Part shown: in pieces, positions 29,763-38,626 of the stretch | How positions within the stretch are numbered: the first letter of the stretch is position 1 | Layout of the letters: each line of letters begins with the position of its first letter | Assembly (NCBI RefSeq): GCF_019973615.1 | Contig: NZ_AP024238.1 | Location: 2,356,001-2,420,000 of the forward strand | Direction: 5' to 3' | Length of the DNA: 64,000 nt | Source: Rhodoferax lithotrophicus | Lineage (GTDB): Bacteria; Pseudomonadota; Gammaproteobacteria; Burkholderiales; Burkholderiaceae_C | Made by a program: the position numbers and the translations under genes | The notes under the pieces: generated by a model | Databases searched by the model: none | Seen by the model: only the letters and a program-made list of their open reading frames with translations | Told to the model about the DNA's origin: nothing

Positions 29763-30814
29763 CTGAGTTTCGCATCGCCACCACCAAAGACGATGCCGTA
29801 CTGCGGCAATTGTTAAGAGAAAACGGTATGCCTTCCTGGGTGGAGATGAGCATGGAACGTGAGCCCTCCTACTTTGCGGCGCACCATATGTATGGGCATG
29901 ACTGGGCAGTGCTTGCGCTAGAGAATGGCCGTCCCTTTGGGATGTACTCTGCAGCAGCGGTTCCGCTGCATGTCAACGGCAAGGCCATCAGTGCAGGGTA
30001 TCTTGGTGGGCTGCGTGTGCACTCTTCTGAGCGTCAGAGAATTCGCCATCTGCGTAATGGCTACGCCTCAATTCGTGAGCTTGCCCCTGTGTTGCCAGAG
30101 TTGCCGTGGTGGTTTACCGTGATTGCCGAAGAAAATACCCGAGCCAGGCGCGTCCTGGAAGCTGGCTTAAAGGGAATGCCCAGGTACCAACCGCTGGGTG
30201 ATTTGACGACTTACGCAATCTCTACGGCAAGAGCTCGGCACCATGGTTTGTGGCGACCTGCGCAGGTGGATGATGTGGCCGCAATGCTGGCATTTCACGC
30301 ACGGCACGCCCCACATGCCCAATTGACGCCGGTCTTGTCTGCAAGCTTAGTGGAACGCATTGGGCTTCACTGTTTTTGGCTTCACTGTGAGGGCACCAAA
30401 ATAGTCGCCATGGCTGCCCTGTGGGATCAGCGCCTCTTCAAGCAAGTGGTGGCGCAGAGTTATCACCGGTATTTGCGTTGGGGCTTGCCCTTGTACAACC
30501 GCTTCGCGCATTTAACGCACCGGGTGGTTTTGCCTTTGCCTGGTCAGGCTTTAGCCCAATCATTTATCGCATTTTTTGCTATGCAGCCATCGGTTCAAGA
30601 GCGCTTGGATTTTGTTCGCAACCTGTTGTCTGATTTGCTTTCCCATTGCCAGACACCAGTGGCTGCGCTGGGCCTAAGGTCTGGGCACCCTTTGATACCT
30701 GTAGTAAGCAGCTTCAAGCCGCTGTCCTACTGCGCCAAGGTTTATGCCGTTGAGTTTGACTCGGCAGCACAACTGGATGGCCGCCCTGTGCAGCCAGAAG
30801 TGGCTTTGTTATGA
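29759..30814 (+). CDS. GNAT-family acetyltransferase-like protein
   Basis: A 351-residue protein with a GNAT-like N-terminal half: FRIATTKDDAVLRQLLREN, then AVLALENGRPFGMYSAAAVP and a YLGGLRVHSSERQRIRHLRNGYASI segment that fits the acetyl-CoA loop. A second GNAT-like half may follow (PAQVDDVAAMLAFHARHAPH...). It could be a double-domain acyltransferase. Four-base overlaps join it to radical SAM genes on both sides. Its acceptor is unknown, and the double GNAT reading is tentative. Confidence 0.65.
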   Translation: MTEFRIATTKDDAVLRQLLRENGMPSWVEMSMEREPSYFAAHHMYGHDWAVLALENGRPFGMYSAAAVPLHVNGKAISAGYLGGLRVHSSERQRIRHLRNGYASIRELAPVLPELPWWFTVIAEENTRARRVLEAGLKGMPRYQPLGDLTTYAISTARARHHGLWRPAQVDDVAAMLAFHARHAPHAQLTPVLSASLVERIGLHCFWLHCEGTKIVAMAALWDQRLFKQVVAQSYHRYLRWGLPLYNRFAHLTHRVVLPLPGQALAQSFIAFFAMQPSVQERLDFVRNLLSDLLSHCQTPVAALGLRSGHPLIPVVSSFKPLSYCAKVYAVEFDSAAQLDGRPVQPEVALL

Positions 30815-32112
30815 AGCTCACACTGATACGCCCGAATCTGGGCGACTACCGTTCATCGGACGCGATGCCTCCCTTGGCCTTGGGTATTCTGGCGGCACGT
30901 GCACCAGGCTGGGAGATAAGTTTTTTTGATGAAAAGGTGGAAGTTCTTCCCACGGATGACGCACCTGATCTTGTGGCCTTGAGCGTCGAAACCTTTACCG
31001 CACGTCGGGCCTATGCCGTAGCGGATGCGTATCGGCAGCGTGGTGTGCCGGTGGTGATGGGCGGATACCACCCGACATTCTTGCCAGACGAAGCCTTGGA
31101 GCATGCTGACGCGGTAGTGATTGGCGATGCGGAGGGCGCGTGGGAACGTTTGCTTGATGATTTTTTGCACCGTCGACTGCAACCCAGGTACAGGGGTGAC
31201 CGCACCGCACCTCTTGGTGACTATCGGGTAAGTCGTGAAATATTCTGGGGCAAACGCTACGCTCCGGTTGAGTTGGTGCAATACGGAAGAGGGTGCCGTT
31301 TTGCCTGTGACTTTTGTTCCATCCACAGCTTTTATGGCAACAGTGTGCGCGTTCGACCGCTCCACGGTTTGCTGGTGGAGATTGAGGCACTGCCTTCGCA
31401 GCGACTTCTGTTTTTTGTCGATGACAACCTCTTTTCCAATGAAGCAGATTTGCTGGCATTGCTTGACGCGATGCGCCCCCTGAAACGTCGTTGGTCTTGT
31501 CAAATCAGCATCGATGTCGCCCGTAATCCACGATTGTTGGATCGCATGGCTGAAGCCGGGTGTCGGTTTGTACTGATTGGTTTTGAGTCTTTGCACCCGG
31601 ACAATCTCAAGCAAATGGCCAAGCCCTGGAACAAGGTGAGCGGCGCGTACCGTGATGTCGTGCGGTCCTTGCATGCACGGGGAATAGGTATCTACGGTAC
31701 TTTTGTCTTCGGCTATGACGCCGACACATCGGACACCATTGAGCGGACGGTGGATTTTGCGCTGGAGGCCCAGCTCGAAATTGCCAACTTCAACGCGCTG
31801 ACGCCGACGCCTGGATCTGCTCTCTATGACCGACTTTTGGACGAAGGGCGGTTGATTTCTCCAACGTGGTGGCTGGATCCGGCGTATCGCTATGGAGATT
31901 CTATTTTTGAGCCTCGGGGCATGAGTGCTTCTGAACTGGCTGAAGGGGTTTTTGCCGCCCGGAAGCGCTTTTATAGCTGGCGTTCTATTGCCAGTCGAGC
32001 CATGTTGAGCGAAGCATCGTTCTCTGCATTTCGCATGACGATGACTCTGGTTGCCAACGTCATTTCTCGGCGGGAAATATTTAAGAAGCACAATCGTCTG
32101 CTGGGCGAGTGA
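30811..32112 (+). CDS. B12-binding-type radical SAM protein 3
   Basis: A 433-residue protein, similar layout: N-domain (LALGILAARAPGWEISFFDEKVE, VMGGYHPTFLPDEALEHADAVV) and a radical SAM core with Cys162, Cys166 and Cys169 (CRFACDFC). The N-domain lacks the first 8-10 residues seen in proteins 2 and 4 around the YIRSWQME region. The end region (ARKRFYSWRSIASRA) is shared with protein 2 (ARKRFYGWPNILRRS), indicating common descent. Confidence 0.87.
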   Translation: MKLTLIRPNLGDYRSSDAMPPLALGILAARAPGWEISFFDEKVEVLPTDDAPDLVALSVETFTARRAYAVADAYRQRGVPVVMGGYHPTFLPDEALEHADAVVIGDAEGAWERLLDDFLHRRLQPRYRGDRTAPLGDYRVSREIFWGKRYAPVELVQYGRGCRFACDFCSIHSFYGNSVRVRPLHGLLVEIEALPSQRLLFFVDDNLFSNEADLLALLDAMRPLKRRWSCQISIDVARNPRLLDRMAEAGCRFVLIGFESLHPDNLKQMAKPWNKVSGAYRDVVRSLHARGIGIYGTFVFGYDADTSDTIERTVDFALEAQLEIANFNALTPTPGSALYDRLLDEGRLISPTWWLDPAYRYGDSIFEPRGMSASELAEGVFAARKRFYSWRSIASRAMLSEASFSAFRMTMTLVANVISRREIFKKHNRLLGE

Positions 32113-32125
32113 ATCAGAAAGCACC

Positions 32126-33457
32126 ATGAAAGTCACCTTCATCAAACCCAATATTGGCCGCATGGAACACAGTCTCTATGTGGATCAAGGTCGTATGGAG
32201 CCACTGATGCTGGCGGTGCTGGCGGGGTTGACGCCGCCGGATGTCGAATGTGTGATGTATGACGATCGGATGGAAGATATTCCCTACGATGAAGCCACCG
32301 ATCTGGTTGCCATCACGGTGGAGACCTACACCGCAAGACGAGCCTATGAGATTTCTGCCCAGTACCGTGCTCGGGGTGTTCTTGTCATCTTGGGTGGCAT
32401 GCATGTGACCTTGTTACCAGAGGAGGCAGTCGCGCATGCGGACAGCATTTTTCTGGGTGATGCGGAGACTGCGTGGGCTCAAGTCGTTGAAGACGCGCGG
32501 CGCCACCGGTTGCAGTCACGTTACAACGGCCCGCCTGGCGTGGCGCAAATTGGCGGTGTGATGCCGCGTCGTGATTTATTCAAGGGCAAGGGTTACCTGC
32601 CCATGACCTTGATGCAGTACATCCGAGGATGTCGCTTCGCGTGTCGATTTTGCGCGGTTAGCCAATACTTCGATCACAAGCATTATGTTCGGGCAATTGA
32701 TGATGTGCTACGAGAGATAGAAGCGCAGGATCGCCGCTTTATTTTTTTCATTGACGACAATATTGCGAGTGATCAAAAGGCTTTGGCTGATTTGTGTCGG
32801 GAGCTTATTCCCATGAAAGTCAGTTGGATCAGCCAAGCCAGTCTGGACATCACACGCAATTTGCCCTTGATGGATTTGCTGCAAAGATCTGGTAATTGGG
32901 GCAATGTCATGGGGTTTGAGTCGATCACCGCTGACAGCTTGCGGGAAACGCGCAAGTCGCCCAATATTCCCGGGTTTGCGGGCTACCAGGATCAGGTGCG
33001 CATTCTGCGAGAGCACGGCATGCAAAGCTGGGCCGCATTCACACTCGGTTATGACCACGATACACCTGAGTCCATCGCAGCTACGGTGGACTTTGCGTTG
33101 GCGAGCAAGTTCACCTTTGCGGCGTACAACATCCTCATGCCCTATCCCAATACCCCGCTGTATCGCAAGTTGCAGGAAGAAGGTCGGCTCCTGTATGACG
33201 GCAAGTGGTGGTTGCACCCGGAGTACCGCTTTAACAGTGCCGCGTACATTCCAAAGCGCATGAGCCCCGATGAGCTCACAGCGGCGTGCCATGATGCACG
33301 CACCCGGTTTAATAGTTTTCCGTCATTGCTACGCAGGTTTGCAGACCCCAAAACCCATTTGCGATCCGCTGCACGCATGGGCGCATATTGGTACTACACA
33401 CTGATATTTCGTAAAGAGCTTTACAAAAAACATGGCATGCGTTTTGGAATGCATTGA
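32126..33457 (+). CDS. B12-binding-type radical SAM protein 4
   Basis: A 443-residue protein from ATG 32126; the frame from 32051 extends into the upstream gene. N-domain with MLAVLAGLTPPDVECVMYDDRM and ILGGMHVTLLPEEAVAHAD; iron-sulfur cysteines Cys169, Cys173 and Cys176 (CRFACRFC). It is the closest relative of protein 2 in the operon. It differs from it in the region after the cluster (AVSQYFDHKHYVRA) and in the late ARTRFNSFPSLLRRF part. Probably a methylase or ring-forming enzyme on the same scaffold. Confidence 0.87.
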   Translation: MKVTFIKPNIGRMEHSLYVDQGRMEPLMLAVLAGLTPPDVECVMYDDRMEDIPYDEATDLVAITVETYTARRAYEISAQYRARGVLVILGGMHVTLLPEEAVAHADSIFLGDAETAWAQVVEDARRHRLQSRYNGPPGVAQIGGVMPRRDLFKGKGYLPMTLMQYIRGCRFACRFCAVSQYFDHKHYVRAIDDVLREIEAQDRRFIFFIDDNIASDQKALADLCRELIPMKVSWISQASLDITRNLPLMDLLQRSGNWGNVMGFESITADSLRETRKSPNIPGFAGYQDQVRILREHGMQSWAAFTLGYDHDTPESIAATVDFALASKFTFAAYNILMPYPNTPLYRKLQEEGRLLYDGKWWLHPEYRFNSAAYIPKRMSPDELTAACHDARTRFNSFPSLLRRFADPKTHLRSAARMGAYWYYTLIFRKELYKKHGMRFGMH

Positions 33458-33469
33458 TTTGATTTTGAA

Positions 33470-34159
33470 ATGAAATTTTTGCTCTCTGTCTATCCCTATC
33501 TGGCACCTTTGGTTTTGGCACCATTGGCATGGTGGTTGTGGTCAGACGAATACGGGGGAGATTCCAAACTTGTATTGATCGTTTGGGGTTTGCCGATTTT
33601 GTGGTCTTACATCGTCCCGGCCATTGGCACCAATGTGTTGAAGGTCTGGGAGTTCGATGTACGTTGGCGTCTTGGGCGTTTTCGACCACAGCACGGGTTT
33701 GTGTTTGGTTCGGCCACTGCCATGCTGGCTTGGCTGGTACATGGTTCGGCGGCACAGAGTTTGACGGACAGTCTGCGTCAAGCATTTGTCCTGGCCTCAG
33801 TGCTTGGGTTTTGGAATTTGCTCTATGACATCAAGGTGCTGGAGCTTGGTATCTTGCGAGTGTACAACCAGCCTTGGGCTGACGGAAAAGGGGAGGCCGC
33901 AGTTGCCATGGACTATGCGCCCTGGTTCTTTGCTGGATTTGGTGCTGTCTACGGTTTGGTCATTGGCTTGGTCGAGCAGTACTCGACATGGCTCAGTACC
34001 TGGTTTCGCACTGGTGCGGTGTTGTCGGTAGCACTGGTTTTGGCCTGTGCGGTGCCCACCTTGGGGTACATGGCGCGCTCCAGGCGACTCTATGGGCATG
34101 CCGGCACACGCCCGATTCAACCGGTCAACATCAACCATGTCGATGGAGAGTTGCCATGA
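33470..34159 (+). CDS. Integral membrane protein of unknown function
   Basis: A 229-residue protein with about six hydrophobic segments (YPYLAPLVLAPLAWWLW, LVLIVWGLPILWSYIVP, GSATAMLAWLVHGS, AFVLASVLGFWNLLYDIK, APWFFAGFGAVYGLVIGLV, VLSVALVLACAVPTLGYMA). No family was recognised. The DIKVLELGILRVYNQPW loop has several charged residues that could face a substrate. It overlaps the AurF-like gene by 4 bases, so it belongs to the same operon. Confidence 0.7.
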   Translation: MKFLLSVYPYLAPLVLAPLAWWLWSDEYGGDSKLVLIVWGLPILWSYIVPAIGTNVLKVWEFDVRWRLGRFRPQHGFVFGSATAMLAWLVHGSAAQSLTDSLRQAFVLASVLGFWNLLYDIKVLELGILRVYNQPWADGKGEAAVAMDYAPWFFAGFGAVYGLVIGLVEQYSTWLSTWFRTGAVLSVALVLACAVPTLGYMARSRRLYGHAGTRPIQPVNINHVDGELP

Positions 34160-35115
34160 CACGGTGGTTGACTCCTGAGCACATCAATGAATTGTCGGCT
34201 GACCCCAAGCAGTGCTCCCAGATGGACATGCCTTTGCAGCTTGATTTGTCCAAGCCCTATGTCCCGGAGGATTACACCCAGCTTTACTACACACCGGTTT
34301 ATGCAAGCTTGAGTCGCGAACAGCGCTTGCACTACAACCAACTCTCTGCCTTGCGCATCAATGAATACATCATGATGCTGGAAGCAGATTTGATTGAGCG
34401 ACTTCTTCCGCCTCTGCTGCATCATCCTCAAGTGGCAGGTGACAAAGCTTTGCTACTGGCATTGAACACGATGATGCATGAGGAACAGCGTCACTTTCGC
34501 GGGTTTGCTGCGCTAAACCGTGCTTGTCGCCCCGATTTGTACCCGCCTGGAGCTGATCGTTTCTTTTCGGTGCTGCCCTGGTGGACCCAGGCCATGTTTG
34601 GTGTGGTGGGCCTGCTGTCCGCACACTTGCCTTTTGCGTTGTGGTTTTTGATGGCGATGGAAGAGTCTTCTAAAACTCTGGCCAAGGACATGGTTGTCAG
34701 GCCCGCAACTGAGACACTGGGCGTGTTGGATCAAGCATTTGTTCGTGTGCATCATGAGCATCTGAAGGATGAAACCAGACACCTGCACATTGATGCCATC
34801 CTGATTGAACGATGTCTTGAGCGACGGTGGGAGACTGCCAACGCGTGGTTGTTCAAGCGTATGTTGGTAGGTGTGGTGCGGCCAACTCGCGGTGGTTCCG
34901 GTGTGAAAGTGATTCATCAATTGGTACGGGACTTACCCGAGCTCGCATGCAGGCAAGATGAGATGGTCGATGCGCTCCTGGCTCTAAGGAACAATAGGGC
35001 CTTTCAGGTAAGTTTGTTTAATCGACGCATCATGCCGACGGCATTTCGTGTATTTGATCGATGCCATGCGTTGGCAAATCTGGGTGAGGAGATGGCAGGT
35101 TATGACCGACGATAA
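34156..35115 (+). CDS. AurF-like non-haem diiron oxygenase
   Basis: A 319-residue helical protein from ATG 34156. The ligand pattern matches AurF-type N-oxygenases: a helix Glu near 76-81, Glu110-x2-His113 (EQRH), Glu169 or Glu170 in AMEESSKT, and His202-x3-Glu206-x2-His209 (HLKDETRH). Spacing agrees with AurF (E101, E136, H139, E196, H223, E227, H230). Known members oxidise arylamines or carry out related monooxygenations. It lies between two membrane protein genes and overlaps both. The oxidised substrate is unknown. Confidence 0.8.
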   Translation: MTRWLTPEHINELSADPKQCSQMDMPLQLDLSKPYVPEDYTQLYYTPVYASLSREQRLHYNQLSALRINEYIMMLEADLIERLLPPLLHHPQVAGDKALLLALNTMMHEEQRHFRGFAALNRACRPDLYPPGADRFFSVLPWWTQAMFGVVGLLSAHLPFALWFLMAMEESSKTLAKDMVVRPATETLGVLDQAFVRVHHEHLKDETRHLHIDAILIERCLERRWETANAWLFKRMLVGVVRPTRGGSGVKVIHQLVRDLPELACRQDEMVDALLALRNNRAFQVSLFNRRIMPTAFRVFDRCHALANLGEEMAGYDRR

Positions 35116-35764
35116 AGAACTGGAAAAACCAGATCGATTCTCACTGTTGCTGAACATTCTGCCGTTTGCACATCTTTCTGCGGGAGGTGGACTCATGTTT
35201 GCCGGGTTGGATACGGGAGGCCAGCGCGTGGCCTTTGTTTTGGCCTGGATTTACCTGCTCCCGCCACTGGTTGCTCGGTGCACCTTAGCCGTATACGGGA
35301 CTCCGGCGGGTCAGCTCACACAAGATACACGTGGTTATCGTGTGTGGTGGTTTTTGACCCAATGTCAAACGCTTTTTAATCGCTTGCCGTGGCTGGAGGA
35401 AGTGTTGCGCCTGGTGCCAGGCCTCTATGCCTTCTGGATAGGGCTATGGGGTGGACACCTGAGTCCCTTCGCCTACGTGGGGCCAGGTGTGGTGATCACT
35501 GATCGCTACTTGGTTCATGTGGAGCGTGGGGCCGTGCTGGGATTCAAGAGTGCGTTGGCTGCCCATATGGTGATTCGTAACCAACAAGGGCGTTATGTGG
35601 TGGTGGTGGCTGCGCCGACGGTTGAAGCTGAGGCGATTTTGGGGGGCTATGCGGGTTTGGGGCCTGGGGCCATTCTGCGTGCCGGTCACCTGCTACCCAG
35701 CGGGCGCCGTGTTGCGCCTTTTGGGGAATGGCCGCGTCGAAAATTTGAGTCAGAAGCAATATGA
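35102..35764 (+). CDS. Membrane-associated protein of unknown function, possible acyltransferase-like tail
   Basis: A 220-residue protein from ATG 35102, overlapping the diiron gene by 14 bases. It begins with 35 mostly polar residues and hydrophobic segments (MFAGLDTGGQRVAFVLAWIYLLPPLVA). The second half (YVGPGVVITDRYLVHVERGAVLGFKSALAAHM...GYAGLGPGAILRAGH) has glycine-rich turns like those of hexapeptide-repeat enzymes, though clear hexapeptides are not resolved. I cannot name the family. Confidence 0.55.
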   Translation: MTDDKELEKPDRFSLLLNILPFAHLSAGGGLMFAGLDTGGQRVAFVLAWIYLLPPLVARCTLAVYGTPAGQLTQDTRGYRVWWFLTQCQTLFNRLPWLEEVLRLVPGLYAFWIGLWGGHLSPFAYVGPGVVITDRYLVHVERGAVLGFKSALAAHMVIRNQQGRYVVVVAAPTVEAEAILGGYAGLGPGAILRAGHLLPSGRRVAPFGEWPRRKFESEAI

Positions 35765-36672
35765 ATTACCCGATTCCAGGTCATAGAAATCTGCTAATTG
35801 CCGTGAGCGCAGCGGCTGTGTCCATCGCTTGCCTGTGGGTTGCCAGTCACGCTGCGCACGGGTGGTGGATGCTGGTGGCTGCTGTCGTCTTTTCGTATAC
35901 CAACAATACGCTTTTTTCATTGCACCACGAGGCTGCACATCGCGTGTTCCACCCGAATCCCAGAGTCAACGATGTGGCAGGTGTATTGCTGGCAGGCTTT
36001 TTTCCAACGATTTTTTCGATTCAACGAATCAGCCATTTAGGCCACCACCGGCGCAACCGCACCGATGAGGAGCTGTATGACTATTACCTGCCACATCAGT
36101 CATGGCTACTCAAAACCTACTGGATCTATTGTTTGCTGACAGGTTTTTACTGGGCCATCATCCCCGTTGCCGCACTGCTCTACGTGATATGGCCCTGGGC
36201 ATTTCAATCCAAATGGTTCCAGGATGGCCCGGCCCGTTGGTGGGGGTTCAGACCTTTTGTATGCGATATCGCCCAAGCGCCTATTGCCCGTGTTTGGCTG
36301 GAAGGTGTGGTGTCTTTACTGTTGCAAATAGCCTTATTTGTTGTTTTTGACCTGAGTTTTGTGGGGTGGCTGGCGTGTTACTGGGCGTTCGGGTTGAACT
36401 GGAGTTCAGTGCAATACAGTGATCACGCGGGCAGTCCACGCGATGTGATTGAAGGTGCTTGGAATTTGCGATTCTGGCCCGTCGCCAGATGGCTGTTTTT
36501 GAACTACAACTTTCATTTGGCTCACCATCGTGAGCCCAGCGTGCCCTGGATTTACCTTCCAAAATTGGTACGCAGCACCGATGCGAATCATTCGTTTTGG
36601 TCAATTTATCTGAGACTTTGGCTGGGTGCACGAAAAGCCCCCATAGGTCCAGGTCCCAGCCCTTTACCCTAA
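35761..36672 (+). CDS. Fatty acid desaturase/hydroxylase-family membrane protein
   Basis: A 303-residue integral membrane diiron enzyme. The three histidine boxes are at H56EAAH60, H92LGHH96 and H252LAHH256, in the order and spacing of membrane desaturases and hydroxylases. Hydrophobic segments fit four or more spans. It would introduce a double bond or hydroxyl into a lipid chain or carotenoid-like molecule. It overlaps the previous gene by 4 bases. Substrate unknown. Confidence 0.85.
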   Translation: MNYPIPGHRNLLIAVSAAAVSIACLWVASHAAHGWWMLVAAVVFSYTNNTLFSLHHEAAHRVFHPNPRVNDVAGVLLAGFFPTIFSIQRISHLGHHRRNRTDEELYDYYLPHQSWLLKTYWIYCLLTGFYWAIIPVAALLYVIWPWAFQSKWFQDGPARWWGFRPFVCDIAQAPIARVWLEGVVSLLLQIALFVVFDLSFVGWLACYWAFGLNWSSVQYSDHAGSPRDVIEGAWNLRFWPVARWLFLNYNFHLAHHREPSVPWIYLPKLVRSTDANHSFWSIYLRLWLGARKAPIGPGPSPLP

Positions 36673-36697
36673 CGCCTACCCTCAAGAAAGGTTCCCT

Positions 36698-37300
36698 ATG
36701 CGACGCATCTTTTTGGCAACTGCCATTGTCTTGCTTGGTGTTTTTTCAGGTTCGGTTCAAGCCGATGCTGAGAATGAACACATTGCTCTTCGTAAATTAA
36801 AAGACGATTTGGCCCAGGCGGTATCCAAACGTGACTTTGACGTTGCGCAAAAAGTTTTACATCAACCATTCATGGCGACTGTCGTTACGCAGGAGAGTTT
36901 CACAGATTTGGCGCATCTCAAAAGTTACTTTGATGGCTTGTTTACACGTAGCACCTTGCGTATCAAAGATTTGTCCATCACGCCTGTGGCAGATGATCTG
37001 TCGCAGATATACACCGGGACTTTTGCTTTGACAAAAGGGGCGACGACGGAGCATTATCAAATGGACGATGGACGCAACTTCGATTTAAAAGGTCGGTGGA
37101 CGGCAGTTTCCATCAAGGAAGATGACGGCTCATGGAAGCTTCTGGTCTTTCATTCTGGGGTCAATTTTCTGGATAACCCTGTTTTGAATGCGATAGAAAA
37201 AAGTGTGATCTGGTTTGGCTTAGGGGGTGCAGGCGTTGGCTTGTTGTTCGGTTTCTTGGGCGGCTGGCTACTCAAGCGTCGTCAGTTACAGGCACACTGA
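36698..37300 (+). CDS. Exported NTF2/SnoaL-like protein with a C-terminal membrane anchor
   Basis: A 200-residue protein with a signal peptide (MRRIFLATAIVLLGVFSGSVQADA), a central domain that looks like an NTF2-like fold (QAVSKRDFDVAQKVL...TAVSIKEDDGSWKLLVFHSGV) and a C-terminal membrane span rich in glycine (WFGLGGAGVGLLFGFLGGWLL) followed by KRRQ. ATG 36698 follows an AAGAAAGG site. It is the last gene of the operon and would sit at the periplasmic face of the inner membrane. Function unknown. Confidence 0.75.
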   Translation: MRRIFLATAIVLLGVFSGSVQADAENEHIALRKLKDDLAQAVSKRDFDVAQKVLHQPFMATVVTQESFTDLAHLKSYFDGLFTRSTLRIKDLSITPVADDLSQIYTGTFALTKGATTEHYQMDDGRNFDLKGRWTAVSIKEDDGSWKLLVFHSGVNFLDNPVLNAIEKSVIWFGLGGAGVGLLFGFLGGWLLKRRQLQAH

Positions 37301-37943
37301 TCGGTATGGCACGTCGAATGGTGAGCGCCAAAATGAACCCGGCCATCACGTCGATGATGTGGTGCTGATGAACCAGCACGGTGGATATCATGAGGGTTGC
37401 CAGCCAGATCTGATATATCCGAGCTAGCCCAATACCCACCCGCTTGACGCATCCCAGAACGATAAGTGTTGCACCGGCGACATGCAGTGATGGGACGAGA
37501 TTGAATGGCGTGTCAACACTGGCGATCAAACGAAATATTGGCTCGTGCAAGCCCGTGACGATTTCAGGGGAAAAGCCGATTTTGGTTGGTATGGAGATAA
37601 AGAAAATGCCTGCCACCAATATGGCCACAACCGACTGTCTGGAGAGTTGCTTCATATCGTGTTCGCTCATGTGAAGCAAGGGGAGTGCGTATAGCGAAAA
37701 GAGAGATAGGTAAGGCCAAATCATCCAAGGTATCAAGGGAATGCTTTTTTCCCACTCAAAGTGCAGGTGAACGGATCGGTCTGGCAACTGCGTAAGTAGA
37801 TGTCCTGAGCCTACGTAGACTGGCAAGAAAACGGCTAGGAATATTCCCAAAAAACGCAGATAAGCTCGCCAGCGTTCTGGGTTGGATAAGCTCAAGTAGC
37901 CGTTACTCGCGTGGTGGGATGGCGTATCCATGACTTGGCTCAT
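37272..37943 (-). CDS. PAP2-family membrane phosphatase
   Basis: About 223 residues from ATG 37943 (the frame is open to 38054). Several membrane spans and the PAP2 motifs VPSLHVAGA and VHQHHIIDVMAG are visible, close to the S-R-H and H-D patterns of phosphatidic-acid phosphatases (first motif lacks the KxxxxxxRP part at the usual place). The last 29 bases overlap the convergent operon gene 36698-37300. It may act on an isoprenoid or lipid phosphate, possibly serving the same pathway. Confidence 0.72.
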   Translation of the reverse strand: MSQVMDTPSHHASNGYLSLSNPERWRAYLRFLGIFLAVFLPVYVGSGHLLTQLPDRSVHLHFEWEKSIPLIPWMIWPYLSLFSLYALPLLHMSEHDMKQLSRQSVVAILVAGIFFISIPTKIGFSPEIVTGLHEPIFRLIASVDTPFNLVPSLHVAGATLIVLGCVKRVGIGLARIYQIWLATLMISTVLVHQHHIIDVMAGFILALTIRRAIPISVPVTDDA

Positions 37944-38022
37944 CTGGTTACGAGTTTTCTGGAGGGGTGGGGGATGTTGCGTCGAGACATCTGATTGCGT
38001 CTTTGCGCTGCAGTCCTCAGCC

Positions 38023-38403
38023 TCAATGCAGCATCGACCGATAGGCCACAGCAAACCGCCCAGCCAAGTCCGCCAGGCGTTTATCCAGCGTCCACAACTC
38101 AGCCCCCGGCGTGATGAGTGTGGATGCGAGCAAGGTCATGTCAACCAGCCCACAGCCCAGCCCATACAGCTTTTCGCGTTCGATGAAAGCCATGACCTCG
38201 CTCAGGCTCGCCTGCTTGCACGGCTGTAACAGGCCCAAGTAGCTCAGCGTCTGGGCACGTGGTGCCGGTGGTGTTCCGCAGGCGATTTCGGCAATGACCA
38301 TGGGATGCGTGAGCGCAAGGTCTTGCCCGATCAGGTCAATCAACACATCGTTACTGTTTCGAAAGTGGTCTATCCACACCGAGGTGTCGATAAGCACGCT
38401 CAT
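38023..38403 (-). CDS. vapC: VapC-type PIN ribonuclease toxin
   Basis: A 126-residue PIN protein: first acidic residue in [12 protein letters not shown], Glu in MVIAEIACG, and a later Asp in [13 protein letters not shown]. VapC toxins cleave RNA, often tRNA. The start overlaps the VapB stop by 4 bases, giving a translationally coupled pair. Confidence 0.92.
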   Translation of the reverse strand: MSVLIDTSVWIDHFRNSNDVLIDLIGQDLALTHPMVIAEIACGTPPAPRAQTLSYLGLLQPCKQASLSEVMAFIEREKLYGLGCGLVDMTLLASTLITPGAELWTLDKRLADLAGRFAVAYRSMLH

Positions 38404-38606
38404 GACGCAGCGGGCTCTTCCCGGCGGCGCGGTACATCCTTTATTTCAGACTTCGAACCGCCTAAGGCGGCAAGACGCTTGGCCGCTTGCACGCGCACAA
38501 AAGTCTTGATGGCTTCCCGGAAAATGTCGGCCTTGTCCATATCCGGGTCGGCCACCTCCAGGGCTTTTTCGTAGAGGGTGTCGTCAATCGTGACTGTGGT
38601 ACGCAT
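38400..38606 (-). CDS. vapB: VapB-type antitoxin
   Basis: A 68-residue protein with the VapB start [18 protein letters not shown] and a helix region ([27 protein letters not shown]) typical of the VapB family of type II antitoxins. It would neutralise the overlapping VapC. An inverted repeat lies 20 bases upstream of its start. Confidence 0.9.
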   Translation of the reverse strand: MRTTVTIDDTLYEKALEVADPDMDKADIFREAIKTFVRVQAAKRLAALGGSKSEIKDVPRRREEPAAS

Positions 38607-38626
38607 TGGGAATTCTCCGCGTCAAA

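Noticed and set aside
30853..32163. Minus-strand frame of 436 codons over radical SAM gene 3
   Set aside because: Low-complexity basic and polar content typical of a shadow; the plus-strand gene is clear.
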